Positions 35,278 through 43,782 of a DNA stretch of 64,000 bases are shown piece after piece. Position 1 is the stretch's first letter. Each line of letters begins with the position of its first letter. A model generated the notes under the pieces. The model was not told where the DNA came from. It saw only the letters and a program-made list of their open reading frames with translations, and did not search any database. Both the position numbers and the translations under genes were made by a program. This DNA comes from Mucilaginibacter roseus (GTDB lineage Bacteria > Bacteroidota > Bacteroidia > Sphingobacteriales > Sphingobacteriaceae): assembly GCF_021215455.1 (NCBI RefSeq), contig NZ_JAJPWV010000002.1, positions 682,001-746,000 of the forward strand, read 5' to 3'.

Positions 35278-37077
35278 TTAAACTTCCTGCAACTCCACCA
35301 TGCGCCTGAAACGTTCAGACGTTTCAACCATTTCGTCAAACGTGCCATTGGCGGCTACCTTGCCTTGTTCAAGCAAGTAAATAGTATCAGCATTTTTTAT
35401 GGTTGATAAGCGGTGTGCTATAATGATCATGGTGTAAGTACCATGCAGTTTTTCAATATTGTCCTGTATCACGCGCTCTGTTTCAGAGTCGAGCGCTGAG
35501 GTAGCCTCATCCAATATCAGGATATCAGCATCCTTGTACAGCTCACGTGCAATGGATATACGCTGCTTTTGCCCGCCCGATACTAACGTACCATGGTCGC
35601 CCAACATCGTATTCTCTTTATCAGGCAAGCTATCAATAAACGCGGTTAACGAAGCAAGCTCAACCGCTTTATTAAAGCGCGCCAGGTTTTCAGGTGTACG
35701 TTCAGCCCAAAAGGTGATGTTATTATATATGTTATCGTTAAACACCACCGCTTCCTGCGATATATAACCTATACGGTTACGGAAGCTATTAAGGTTATAC
35801 TGGTTAAGCACATCGCCGTCAACCAGTAGTTCGCCTGAATCAGGTTTTAATAAACCTACCAAAATATTGGCCAGCGTAGTTTTACCTGAACCACTTTCGC
35901 CTACAAAAGCAACAGTCTTGTTTTTTGGTATTGATATGTTTACGCGGTCCAGTATCTGCTTAACCTTATCGTATGAAAATGAGCTGTTTGATATTTGTAT
36001 ACCTTGCTCGAAACCTTTGTAAGCTTTATTTTCTTCATGCTCCTGCCCTTCTGCCATTTCGGTATAAAGCGTAGCAATTGAATCCATCGAACCGCTGTTC
36101 TGGATAAAGCTTTGCCAAAAATTTTGCACCAGTACCAATGACATAAGCGCTCTGTAAAAAAGCAGCAAACTTAACAGGATGGTACTTAACATGGTGCCCA
36201 TATAGCTTACCTGCAGGTATATTACCCCGGCCACAATTATAATAATAACCGGCTCCTTAACACTATTAGTAATAGCGGCGTTGTAACCCATCTTTTTGTT
36301 AAACTCTTCCGAATCGCGTATAACGCCCTTGATGTGATCAGAAAACCGTGCGAAATAGTTGGTTGATTTAAGGTATTTAAAGTAATAGATAGATTGCGTA
36401 ATCAGCTTGTTGAACTGGTTACCCGTTTTTGAGATGCTTAATGACGCGCTTTTGGTTGAGCGATAAATCCGTCTGTACAATAAGCTTGATATACCCGCGC
36501 CTACGCCCACAATCAGCGCGAACTGGTAGTTGGCCAAAAACGCAAGCACAACATAGGTTAACAACATCACCGCTGCTTGGATGGCGTTGAAATAAAACTT
36601 AACCGTTTGGTTAAGCCTGCCCACCTCACCGGTTAAAGTGTTTTGGATACGGCCGGTATCTAATTTTAAAAAGTTACGATAGGTTAAACCTTGCAACTGC
36701 GCAAGCAATGCAAAGCGTATACGGCGCATAAAGTAGAACCACAGCTGAACCTGCCCGTTTTGCTGAAAAAACTTAAGTCCGCCTTTAACAGCGAACAGCA
36801 ATACCAGCACAACAAGTATAGAATTAAGATTGATCTGGAAACCGAGTGAGGTAATAGCATCTGTTAAAAAGTGCAGTTTACCCATTGATTTGCCTGACGA
36901 TTTCATTTCGCCGGTATCACTCACTGATTGCAGCAGGGGCATAAACATAGCCAGGCCCATACCGTCCAGAAAGCTTACCATAATGCCTAAACCGGTATTT
37001 AAAAGCAACCTGTTGCCTATAACATTATAGTAAAATTGAAAATAGCCTATAAAGTTGTTTTTAAAATTCAGTTTCAT
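35278..37077 (-). CDS. ABC half-transporter (lipid-linked sugar flippase candidate)
   Basis: 599 residues from the ATG at 37077. The N-terminal half has six membrane helices (residues about 20-330). The C-terminal ATPase has Walker A VGESGSGKTTL near 400, the Q-loop GYISQEAVV, signature VSGGQKQRISIAREL near 505, Walker B ADILILDEATSALD and the H-loop IIIAHRLSTI. The layout is that of MsbA/PglK-type exporters. No Wzx flippase is encoded in the locus, so this protein may flip the lipid-linked repeat unit, as PglK does. It is 32 bp after the regulator gene on the same strand. Confidence 0.9.
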   Translation of the reverse strand: MKLNFKNNFIGYFQFYYNVIGNRLLLNTGLGIMVSFLDGMGLAMFMPLLQSVSDTGEMKSSGKSMGKLHFLTDAITSLGFQINLNSILVVLVLLFAVKGGLKFFQQNGQVQLWFYFMRRIRFALLAQLQGLTYRNFLKLDTGRIQNTLTGEVGRLNQTVKFYFNAIQAAVMLLTYVVLAFLANYQFALIVGVGAGISSLLYRRIYRSTKSASLSISKTGNQFNKLITQSIYYFKYLKSTNYFARFSDHIKGVIRDSEEFNKKMGYNAAITNSVKEPVIIIIVAGVIYLQVSYMGTMLSTILLSLLLFYRALMSLVLVQNFWQSFIQNSGSMDSIATLYTEMAEGQEHEENKAYKGFEQGIQISNSSFSYDKVKQILDRVNISIPKNKTVAFVGESGSGKTTLANILVGLLKPDSGELLVDGDVLNQYNLNSFRNRIGYISQEAVVFNDNIYNNITFWAERTPENLARFNKAVELASLTAFIDSLPDKENTMLGDHGTLVSGGQKQRISIARELYKDADILILDEATSALDSETERVIQDNIEKLHGTYTMIIIAHRLSTIKNADTIYLLEQGKVAANGTFDEMVETSERFRRMVELQEV

Positions 37078-37109
37078 TTATCAATCGGATATTCTTGGTA
37101 TCTGTTTTA

Positions 37110-37634
37110 TTACCGCTCCCATATCAATAGCGCTTCGTTAGTGGAAATGTAACTATCCACTTCGTCAGCTTCCATTATCAATAATCTAATTTTGCGCTTT
37201 ATAACTTTCTCTGCCTTTTCAACCAACTTAGCTGCGTAAGCCCGGTTTAACTCGGCACCTACCAGCAACAGGTCTATCACTTTACTATCCCTGCCGCGAG
37301 CAAAATCGCCGGTAATGTAAGCTGATTGCAGATCGCCTATGCGGCGCAATACTTTTTCAATTATTTCATCAATGCCAACAAACTTGAATATTATGTTATT
37401 CAGTTCGTTAAAAAAGGGGTGAGAGCGGTTTGCCTGATATAATTTTTTATTTCCAGAAGCTGAAGATACCAACAGGCCGGCATCTTCAAACCGGTTTAGC
37501 TCTAAACGTATAGCATTACTTGATTCACCGAACTCTGACTCCAGGCTACGCAAATAGGCCCTGGTATCGCTATTGAGGAAAAACTTCAAAAGCAATTTAA
37601 TTCGTGTTTTCGATGTAATCAGCGTTTCGAGCAT
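37110..37634 (-). CDS. Winged-helix transcriptional regulator of the polysaccharide locus
   Basis: 174 residues from the ATG at 37634. Residues 1-75 form a winged helix: SKTRIKLLLKFFLNSDTRAY, then LESEFGESSNAIRLELNRFE as recognition helix region and AGLLVSSASGNKKLYQANRS as wing. The C-terminal half (YITGDFARGRDSKVIDLLLV) resembles a small nucleotidyltransferase-like domain with the D-x-D pattern altered. Such proteins are found in Bacteroidota exopolysaccharide loci. A 9-bp inverted repeat at 37686-37710, 51 bp before the start codon, is a good operator candidate. It leads the downstream operon with the ABC transporter. Confidence 0.8.
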   Translation of the reverse strand: MLETLITSKTRIKLLLKFFLNSDTRAYLRSLESEFGESSNAIRLELNRFEDAGLLVSSASGNKKLYQANRSHPFFNELNNIIFKFVGIDEIIEKVLRRIGDLQSAYITGDFARGRDSKVIDLLLVGAELNRAYAAKLVEKAEKVIKRKIRLLIMEADEVDSYISTNEALLIWER

Positions 37635-37685
37635 ATAATTAAAGCGTGCTACGTAGATGTTTTAACGCACTTTATTTAACATCGT

Positions 37686-37710
37686 AAATGAGTAATATAA
37701 CTACTCATTT
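37686..37710. promoter_or_regulatory. Perfect inverted repeat, candidate operator
   Basis: AAATGAGTA (37686-37694) and TACTCATTT (37702-37710) are exact inverted copies around a 7-bp spacer. The site lies between the terminator of wzc and the regulator gene, 52-76 bp before the regulator's ATG. A dimeric winged-helix protein would fit this layout. Confidence 0.5.
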
Positions 37711-37733
37711 ATTATCTTGATACAAATTAAGGC

Positions 37734-37785
37734 AAAAAAAATGACTAAATGCAAAAAATAGTTTATATTTTTTGCATTTAGTCAT
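37734..37785 (-). terminator. Long perfect hairpin terminator after wzc
   Basis: Arms 37741-37760 and 37766-37785 are exact inverted copies of 20 bases around the loop GTTTA. Read on the minus strand, the hairpin ends in a run of seven T (37734-37740). It lies 64 bp past the wzc stop codon and would end or attenuate transcription before the regulator and ABC transporter genes. Confidence 0.85.
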
Positions 37786-37848
37786 CAAAACAACGTTTTT
37801 ATTAATAAAATGCATATTTAATGCTATGCATTTGTTAATTATCGCAAT

Positions 37849-40254
37849 TTAAAAGCGGCTCAAAAATTTTGCTAATTTTTTCTTGAATGACATATTAGTA
37901 CGGTTGCTATCATCTGAGTAGTAGCCATATCCGTAACCATAGCCATAACCATAACCGTAGCCATAACCATAACCATAGCCATAACTACCTGATGATTGAA
38001 TAGCGTTCATCACGATACCTAACTTTGGCAGTTTACGCTCTTCGTACAGCTGGTTCAGCATTTGAACCTGGTTCTTTTGCGTGTAACCATGCCTTACAAT
38101 GTACAAACTCAAATCGGCAAGACGGGCAAGTATTAATGTATCGGTAACCAAACCCACCGGAGGCGAGTCAATAATAACCTCATCAAAATTTTGCTTTAAA
38201 TAAGCGATCAGTTCGTCCATTGCCTGTTGCTCAAGTAACTCAGCCGGGTTTGGCGGAATCGGCCCCGAACTGATAATGTACAGGTTAGGATGAACCTCAC
38301 TTTGTTTAACAATTTCTTCTTTAGTGGCTTTACCGATCAGGTAGTTGCTTATACCAAAAGAGTTATCGATACCTAAACTGGTTGAAATTTTCGGCTTACG
38401 TAAGTCAAGCTCTAATACAACTGTTTTACGGTTGGATATTGCGAAAGCTGCACCCAGGTTAAGCGCCACGAAGCTTTTACCCTCGCCGGACATGCTGGAT
38501 GTAAACAACGTAACGTGCGACTCCTGCTTGGCGCCGAACACAAACTGCAGGTTTGTACGGAAGGCCCTGAACTGCTCGGCAATTGCCTTACGGCTTTTAG
38601 GCTTAACCACTACCGGCTCAAAACCATCACTAAACATGATTTGGCCAAGTATAGGTGCTTTGGTTTTATCCATTACATCTTGTTGGCTGGCTATCTTATT
38701 GTTAAGCTGATCTTTAATATACACGTAACCTGTTGACACTACTAAACCTAACACCAAAGCCAATGTGTAAACAATTTGCGCTTTGGGTTTTATAGGTGAA
38801 TCGTTAACATACGGTTCATCAATAACACGGCTATCAGCAATGGTTGCTGCGTACGATAAGGCAGCTTCTTCACGCTTCTGCAACAGGTAGGTCACCAGGT
38901 TATCCTTAATGGTTTGCTGGCGCTGCAAGTCAATAAACTGGCGTTCCTGTTTAGGTATCTGGCGAATAGCACCTTCCATACGGCTGGTAGTTGAAGTAAG
39001 ATCGCGCTTGGTAAGCAGTAATGAATTTTTCATTACCTGCACACTCTCGCTTATCGCCCGTTTTGAGGCTTCTATCTGTACCTGCAGCGGCTCTAATAAT
39101 GGGTTATTAGCCGTACCATTTGCCAAAATGCTGCTTCTTTTAGCTTCCAGATCAGTTAAGTTTGAAATCAAGCCTAACAATACGGGGTCGTTAAGGCCAA
39201 GCGTAGTAGGCACTGAAGAGGCTTGGTCAGCATTTGCAACGTATTTCTCGATACCCTCTATAACGCTTAACTGAATATTAACCTCATTCAATTTAGCATC
39301 AACGGTTTGAATATTCTTCAATACCATATCAGCCTCTGATGATATATTGGTTAAACCCTTGCTGCTTTTAAATTCCTCTACCCTGCGCTCAGCTATGTTA
39401 AGCTCACTGCCTAATGAATCTAAACGATCCTGAACAAATTTAAGCGTGCTTTCAGTAACCAGGTTTTTATCTTCAACCGCGGCCTTGTTGTACTCAAAAA
39501 TCAACCTGTTTAAAATGTCAGTACCTCTTTTCGGTATAACATCCTCCAGTGTAATTTGCAATACAGTTACGTTTTTACTTGGCAGGGTAATTAGTAAGCT
39601 ACCTAATAAACGATTGGCAATAAGATAGGGCTTAGCAATCTTGATCTTGATCTCATGGCCTTTGAATGCCTGAGCATCCTTGGTGTTATCAATTTTCCAC
39701 GAGCCGAAAAACTTATGATATATTTTGCCGAATTCACCGTTAAACTTTTCGCCCTCTTTGTTCTGAACCACAAATTTATTGCCACCCAGGTAAGTGAACA
39801 TCAGTTCGTAGGCACGCGAATTAGGATTAAACTCAATGGCATACATTTCAATTGGCCCGTTTTTGTATAATGGCCTTTCAATAATGTCATTAGTTGAATA
39901 ATATTCAATACCCAGGTTAAGGTTGGTAACAACCTTTTCCATCAGGGCTTTTGATTTTAATATCTCAATCTCGTTTTCAACCACCTTATTGTTCGAGAAC
40001 AGATCAATTTCGCTCAAAGCCATCTGGGGTGCTGAACCACCATTTTTTGAGTCGTTCTTGATCAGTAAAGAGGTTTGCATTTGATACACCGGTGGGGTGT
40101 AGCGCATGTAAAAAAAAGCGGCACAAATAGCAATAACCGCTGCAACAAGGTACAACGGCCAGTGGTATAGATATCTGAATAATATTTGCTTAAAATCAAC
40201 CGATTCTTCGTCAGTATTTTGCACGTTTTGGGCAGTTACTGTTCCGTCTTGCAT
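37849..40254 (-). CDS. Wzc-like polysaccharide co-polymerase and BY-kinase
   Basis: 801 residues from the ATG at 40254. The N-terminal Wzz domain has a membrane helix (YLVAAVIAICAAFFYMRY, about 35-52) and a large periplasmic coiled-coil region; a second helix (YTLALVLGLVVSTGYVYI) lies near 505-525. The kinase domain shows Walker A TSSMSGEGKSFVALNLG near 590, Walker A' VVLELDLRKPK and Walker B EVIIDSPPVGLVTD. The C-terminal tyrosine cluster is ten Tyr-Gly pairs and a Tyr-Tyr (residues 758-779). It drives chain polymerisation and export with Wza, controlled by autophosphorylation; the PHP phosphatase at 42931 would reverse it. Confidence 0.96.
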   Translation of the reverse strand: MQDGTVTAQNVQNTDEESVDFKQILFRYLYHWPLYLVAAVIAICAAFFYMRYTPPVYQMQTSLLIKNDSKNGGSAPQMALSEIDLFSNNKVVENEIEILKSKALMEKVVTNLNLGIEYYSTNDIIERPLYKNGPIEMYAIEFNPNSRAYELMFTYLGGNKFVVQNKEGEKFNGEFGKIYHKFFGSWKIDNTKDAQAFKGHEIKIKIAKPYLIANRLLGSLLITLPSKNVTVLQITLEDVIPKRGTDILNRLIFEYNKAAVEDKNLVTESTLKFVQDRLDSLGSELNIAERRVEEFKSSKGLTNISSEADMVLKNIQTVDAKLNEVNIQLSVIEGIEKYVANADQASSVPTTLGLNDPVLLGLISNLTDLEAKRSSILANGTANNPLLEPLQVQIEASKRAISESVQVMKNSLLLTKRDLTSTTSRMEGAIRQIPKQERQFIDLQRQQTIKDNLVTYLLQKREEAALSYAATIADSRVIDEPYVNDSPIKPKAQIVYTLALVLGLVVSTGYVYIKDQLNNKIASQQDVMDKTKAPILGQIMFSDGFEPVVVKPKSRKAIAEQFRAFRTNLQFVFGAKQESHVTLFTSSMSGEGKSFVALNLGAAFAISNRKTVVLELDLRKPKISTSLGIDNSFGISNYLIGKATKEEIVKQSEVHPNLYIISSGPIPPNPAELLEQQAMDELIAYLKQNFDEVIIDSPPVGLVTDTLILARLADLSLYIVRHGYTQKNQVQMLNQLYEERKLPKLGIVMNAIQSSGSYGYGYGYGYGYGYGYGYGYGYYSDDSNRTNMSFKKKLAKFLSRF
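37918..37983 (-). repeat. Tyr-Gly codon repeat in wzc
   Basis: Ten consecutive Tyr-Gly codon pairs followed by two Tyr codons. The hexamers vary in their third codon bases (TAT/TAC with GGT/GGC/GGA), so the peptide is more uniform than the DNA. It forms the phosphorylated tail of the kinase. Confidence 0.95.
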
Positions 40255-40274
40255 AGTTAGTGATGGTGGCTTAA

Positions 40275-41075
40275 TTACCTAAACCGGTAAATTAATAATG
40301 ATATGGTTGTTAATAGACTTACTATCAGCGTAGTGTTTTGATATAAGTTTTCGTTTCGTTCCAAACGCTTAATGTTTGGCTCAACGTATATCACGTCGTT
40401 ATTATTCAAGTAAAAATATGGCGATTCAAATACCTTTTTGGAACGCAGGTCCAAACGGGCAAACTGCATCTGATCGCCGTTTTGCCTGATCACCAACACA
40501 TTTTCACGGCGAGCTGTAACACGTAAATCGCCCGCAAGCGCTATGGCTTCAAGCACGCTTACCCGCTCATTCGTGATCTGAAAGGTACCGGCCCTGGTAA
40601 CATCACCGGTAACGGATATCTTAAAGCTAAGCATACGTACCGTTACAGTAGGATTTTTAACGTATCGTGCTGCCAAAGCGGTTACAGTATCCTTAACCTG
40701 GGTAGTGGTTAGTCCTTTTACTTTAATTTTTCCAAGGGTTGGCAGTTCAACTTCGCCCAACTCGTTTACGAGGAAACCGCCGTATTGTAAGGTATTGGCG
40801 TTATTATTATTATTGCTACCACCGCCCATGCGAGATTCGGTCATGTTATCGCCGAACAACGCGTTGCTTTCAGTGCTTAACGAGGTAACTTTGATACTCA
40901 ATACATCATTAGGCTGTACTATTTGCGGCCGGTATTGCTCTAAAGCTATTTTTACCTGGGTTGTATCCAGATCCTGAAAATAAGGGACATTTTTATAAGA
41001 TACGCAGGATGTGAAGCTATAGCTAAGCAACAGAAATGCAATGATTACCCTGCACTCGCGAAAAATTCTATACAT
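40275..41075 (-). CDS. Wza-like polysaccharide export outer membrane lipoprotein
   Basis: 266 residues from the ATG at 41075. It has a lipoprotein signal (FLLLSYSFTSC, Cys about 24). The polysaccharide export domain begins with PQIVQPNDVLSIKVTSLSTE near residue 50-70. It contains an unusual Gly/Asn run (MGGGSNNNNNANT) and then GEVELPTLGKIKVKGLTTTQ and NPTVTVRMLSFKISVTGDVT, continuing into an SLBB-like region (TFQITNERVSVLEAIALAGD). The C-terminal hydrophobic stretch (LIVSLLTTISLLIYRF) may span the membrane. It forms the outer membrane channel for polymer export and is 20 bp before wzc. Confidence 0.93.
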   Translation of the reverse strand: MYRIFRECRVIIAFLLLSYSFTSCVSYKNVPYFQDLDTTQVKIALEQYRPQIVQPNDVLSIKVTSLSTESNALFGDNMTESRMGGGSNNNNNANTLQYGGFLVNELGEVELPTLGKIKVKGLTTTQVKDTVTALAARYVKNPTVTVRMLSFKISVTGDVTRAGTFQITNERVSVLEAIALAGDLRVTARRENVLVIRQNGDQMQFARLDLRSKKVFESPYFYLNNNDVIYVEPNIKRLERNENLYQNTTLIVSLLTTISLLIYRFR

Positions 41076-41163
41076 AAATTAAAATGATCATTTTACAATA
41101 CTAACACTTTTTTTCCATAGCAAAAACCACCACACCTATACGCTTATAGTCAAATTATTATAA

Positions 41164-41200
41164 GCCAGTAAAAAAGCCTTTAAACAAGCTTTTTACCGGC
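41164..41200 (-). terminator. Possible terminator between ugd-like gene and wza
   Basis: The arms 41164-41177 and 41188-41200 can pair over 13 positions with one bulge and one G-U pair on the minus strand. It is 57 bp past the dehydrogenase stop codon. No clean T-run follows the stem, so it may be an attenuator or mRNA-stability hairpin. Confidence 0.4.
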
Positions 41201-41256
41201 AAAATCAGACTGGAGTTAGTTTGATACAAAAATTTATCGCGGCAATAAGCCGTTGC

Positions 41257-42654
41257 TTATTTACCGATAGTATATACTTTAAAACCAATATCGGTTAAGG
41301 CGGCAGAATCAACTATGCTGCGGCCGTCAAACAAAAATGCAGGCTTTTTCATATTGTCAAAAATGCGCTGCCAATCGTATGTTTTAAATTCGTCCCACTC
41401 GGTAAGGATAGCAATAGCATGCGCATCTTTACAAGCTTCGTAAGGGTCGGTATAATTAGTAACCAGTTGCTTGTTTTTGTCAGCGCTACGGGTACCTAAA
41501 TAATCCAGGTCAAAAAACACCTGAGATTCCGGTACTTTAGGATCATAAACCGCAATGCCTGCTTCTTCATTCAGTAAAGCGTCAGCTACATAAATAGCGG
41601 CAGATTCACGGGTGTCGTTAGTGTCTTTTTTAAATGCCCAACCCAGGAAAGCGATCTTTTTGCCAGATACCGTATTGTAAAGCGTTTTTACGATGTTGTT
41701 AGCAAAACGGCTTTTCTGATGATCGTTCATAATGATCACCTGCTCCCAGTAATCAGCAACTTCTTTCAAACCATATGAGCGGGCAATATATACAAGGTTC
41801 AAAATATCCTTTTGAAAACATGAACCACCAAAGCCTACTGAAGCTTTAAGGAACTTAGGGCCAATACGGCTATCCGTACCGATTGAACGGGCTACCTCAG
41901 TTACATCAGCACCGGTACGCTCGCAAAGTTCAGACAGTGCATTAATTGATGATACACGCTGTGCCAGGAAAGCGTTAGCGGTAAGCTTTGACAGCTCAGA
42001 AGACCAAAGGTTAGTGGTCAAGATACGTTCGCGTGGCACCCAGTTGGCGTAAACCTCAACAAGTGCGTTAAGCGCTTCCTGCCCCTCGGGTGTGGTGTCG
42101 CCACCAATCAATACGCGGTCAGGCGCATGTAAATCCTCAACAGCTGTACCCTCGGCCAAAAATTCCGGGTTTGACAGTATCTGGTAGTTCACACCGTTAC
42201 CGGTGTTTTGTAAAATATTTTTAACAGCCTCTGCGGTACGAACCGGCAGGGTTGATTTTTCAACAACAATTTTATCGTCCTTAGCCACACGAGCAATCTG
42301 GCGTGCGCATAGCTCGATGTACTTTAAGTCAGCAGCCATACCTTTACCGGTACCATAGGTTTTAGTAGGCGTGTTTACTGATATAAATATCATTTCGGCC
42401 TCATCAATAGCCTTATCCACTTCGGTTGAAAAGAACAAGTTACGGCCACGCGCTTCTGCAACTACTTCTGACAGGCCGGGCTCATAAACAGGTATATTTT
42501 CTGTATTTGGATCATTCCAGGCGGCAATGCGGGCTTCGTTCAGATCGACTACGGTAACTTTTATGTGCGGACATTTTTGCGCGATTACTGCCATTGTAGG
42601 CCCACCAACATATCCTGCTCCAATACAGCAAATTTTAGTGATTTTCTTGTTCAT
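41257..42654 (-). CDS. UDP-glucose 6-dehydrogenase family protein
   Basis: 465 residues from the ATG at 42654. UDP-sugar dehydrogenases oxidise UDP-glucose to UDP-glucuronate with two NAD. Visible are the N-terminal NAD site [38 protein letters not shown] near residue 90, [20 protein letters not shown] near 160, and [18 protein letters not shown] with the catalytic Cys279. [20 protein letters not shown] near 335 is typical. The long form resembles the eukaryote-like branch of UGDH. It supplies UDP-glucuronate, or a related uronic acid, to the polymer. The 276 bp before it, very AT-rich, probably contain its promoter. Confidence 0.93.
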   Translation of the reverse strand: MNKKITKICCIGAGYVGGPTMAVIAQKCPHIKVTVVDLNEARIAAWNDPNTENIPVYEPGLSEVVAEARGRNLFFSTEVDKAIDEAEMIFISVNTPTKTYGTGKGMAADLKYIELCARQIARVAKDDKIVVEKSTLPVRTAEAVKNILQNTGNGVNYQILSNPEFLAEGTAVEDLHAPDRVLIGGDTTPEGQEALNALVEVYANWVPRERILTTNLWSSELSKLTANAFLAQRVSSINALSELCERTGADVTEVARSIGTDSRIGPKFLKASVGFGGSCFQKDILNLVYIARSYGLKEVADYWEQVIIMNDHQKSRFANNIVKTLYNTVSGKKIAFLGWAFKKDTNDTRESAAIYVADALLNEEAGIAVYDPKVPESQVFFDLDYLGTRSADKNKQLVTNYTDPYEACKDAHAIAILTEWDEFKTYDWQRIFDNMKKPAFLFDGRSIVDSAALTDIGFKVYTIGK

Positions 42655-42930
42655 ATATAGATTGAAGTGAGTTATAAAGCTTGGGTTTATTACTATATAG
42701 AAAAATAATTATTATGAATTTATTAAACTACTATAACAACCACAGTATTACCGTGCTAAGATAGATATTAAATTAAATTTTCTTACTAAAATAGAAAAAA
42801 AATGAAAAGAAATTTATTTTTAACAGCCTTTTATTATCAAAATTGCAAACTATCACTAAGCCTGATATTTTGAGGTATAATACGTTAAATACCGTAGATT
42901 GTTTGGCAGCCGGCTGAATAATTGTCAATT

Positions 42931-43674
42931 TTAACCAAATAATTCCTGGTTACGGAAGCCATATCCTTTAACCTCATCATATACATCTTTCCAGATGCGG
43001 GCATCTAAAAAGCCCTGCAAGTGTTTATCGTGATGAAAATCAGTACCGGCCAGCGAATAGGCCCCTTCTTTAAGTAACTTCAATGCCGTATGCTTAGCCT
43101 CCCGACCATAATACCCCGTTACCGATAGCAGGTTGAGCTGCAAAAGGCAGCCCATATCCTTAAACCGGTTTATCTTTTCAGGTTTACGGTGATAAAAAGT
43201 ATAGCGCTCGGGATGGGCAAGTATCGGTTTATAACCGCGTACGTTTAATTCAAATATGTAACTTTCAATATCCGGCGTTTCTGATAGGTATGACATTTCG
43301 ATAAGCAAATGCTTACCCGGTAGCTCCATCATACCGTCACCAGCGTTCATTAGCGGGCCAAAATCATTATCAACCATATACTCTGCGGCGGCAGAAACGC
43401 TCACACCAAGCCGTTTGATCTCATCCGCAGCCAGCACCTTTTCAAGAGCGCCTGTAATGGTATTGAGATTATTAGGGTGCACTTCCATAAAGATGTGCGG
43501 TGTGCATATAAATTTCTGAAAGCCCAATTGGTTGAGGGATGTGATGTAGGAAATACTCGATTGCAGATCGGGCGAGCCATCGTCTATGCCGGGTAGTAAA
43601 TGGGAGTGTATATCGGTACCCAGCCAGTCAAACCGCACTTCAGGCAACGCCTTCTTCTTAAAAAAACTGAACAT
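42931..43674 (-). CDS. CpsB/YwqE-type PHP tyrosine phosphatase
   Basis: 247 residues from the ATG at 43674. TDIHSHLLPGIDDGSPDLQS carries the PHP metal site (His23-x-His25 and Asp pair), and KFICTPHIFMEVHPNN, YMVDNDFGPLM, KPILAHPERYTFYHRKPEKI (near 155) and SLAGTDFHHDKHL (near 215) supply the rest. These manganese-dependent phosphatases dephosphorylate the tyrosine tail of BY-kinases such as Wzc. It lies directly after the rpoC terminator on the same strand and is the first gene of the polysaccharide locus; 276 bp separate it from the UDP-sugar dehydrogenase gene. Confidence 0.92.
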   Translation of the reverse strand: MFSFFKKKALPEVRFDWLGTDIHSHLLPGIDDGSPDLQSSISYITSLNQLGFQKFICTPHIFMEVHPNNLNTITGALEKVLAADEIKRLGVSVSAAAEYMVDNDFGPLMNAGDGMMELPGKHLLIEMSYLSETPDIESYIFELNVRGYKPILAHPERYTFYHRKPEKINRFKDMGCLLQLNLLSVTGYYGREAKHTALKLLKEGAYSLAGTDFHHDKHLQGFLDARIWKDVYDEVKGYGFRNQELFG

Positions 43675-43720
43675 AATAGTTTAAGTTAACGGATAATTTA
43701 CTTTTAGGTTTGCAACGGCC

Positions 43721-43757
43721 TAAAATAAAAAAGCCTTCCGTTATAACGGAAGGCTTT
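43721..43757 (-). terminator. Intrinsic terminator of rpoC
   Basis: AAAGCCTTCCGTTA / TAACGGAAGGCTTT is a perfect palindrome (43730-43757). Read on the minus strand it is followed by TTTATTTTA. It is 25 bp past the rpoC stop codon and separates the ribosomal/RNA polymerase operon from the polysaccharide locus. Confidence 0.9.
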
Positions 43758-43782
43758 GATAAATATTTGCTCGCCGAAGTTT

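Noticed and set aside
42801..42875. Small plus-strand frame beginning MKRNLFLTAFYY in the gap before the UDP-sugar dehydrogenase gene
   Set aside because: Only 23 codons, AT-rich, no ribosome-binding context and against the direction of all neighbours; it lies where the promoter is expected.
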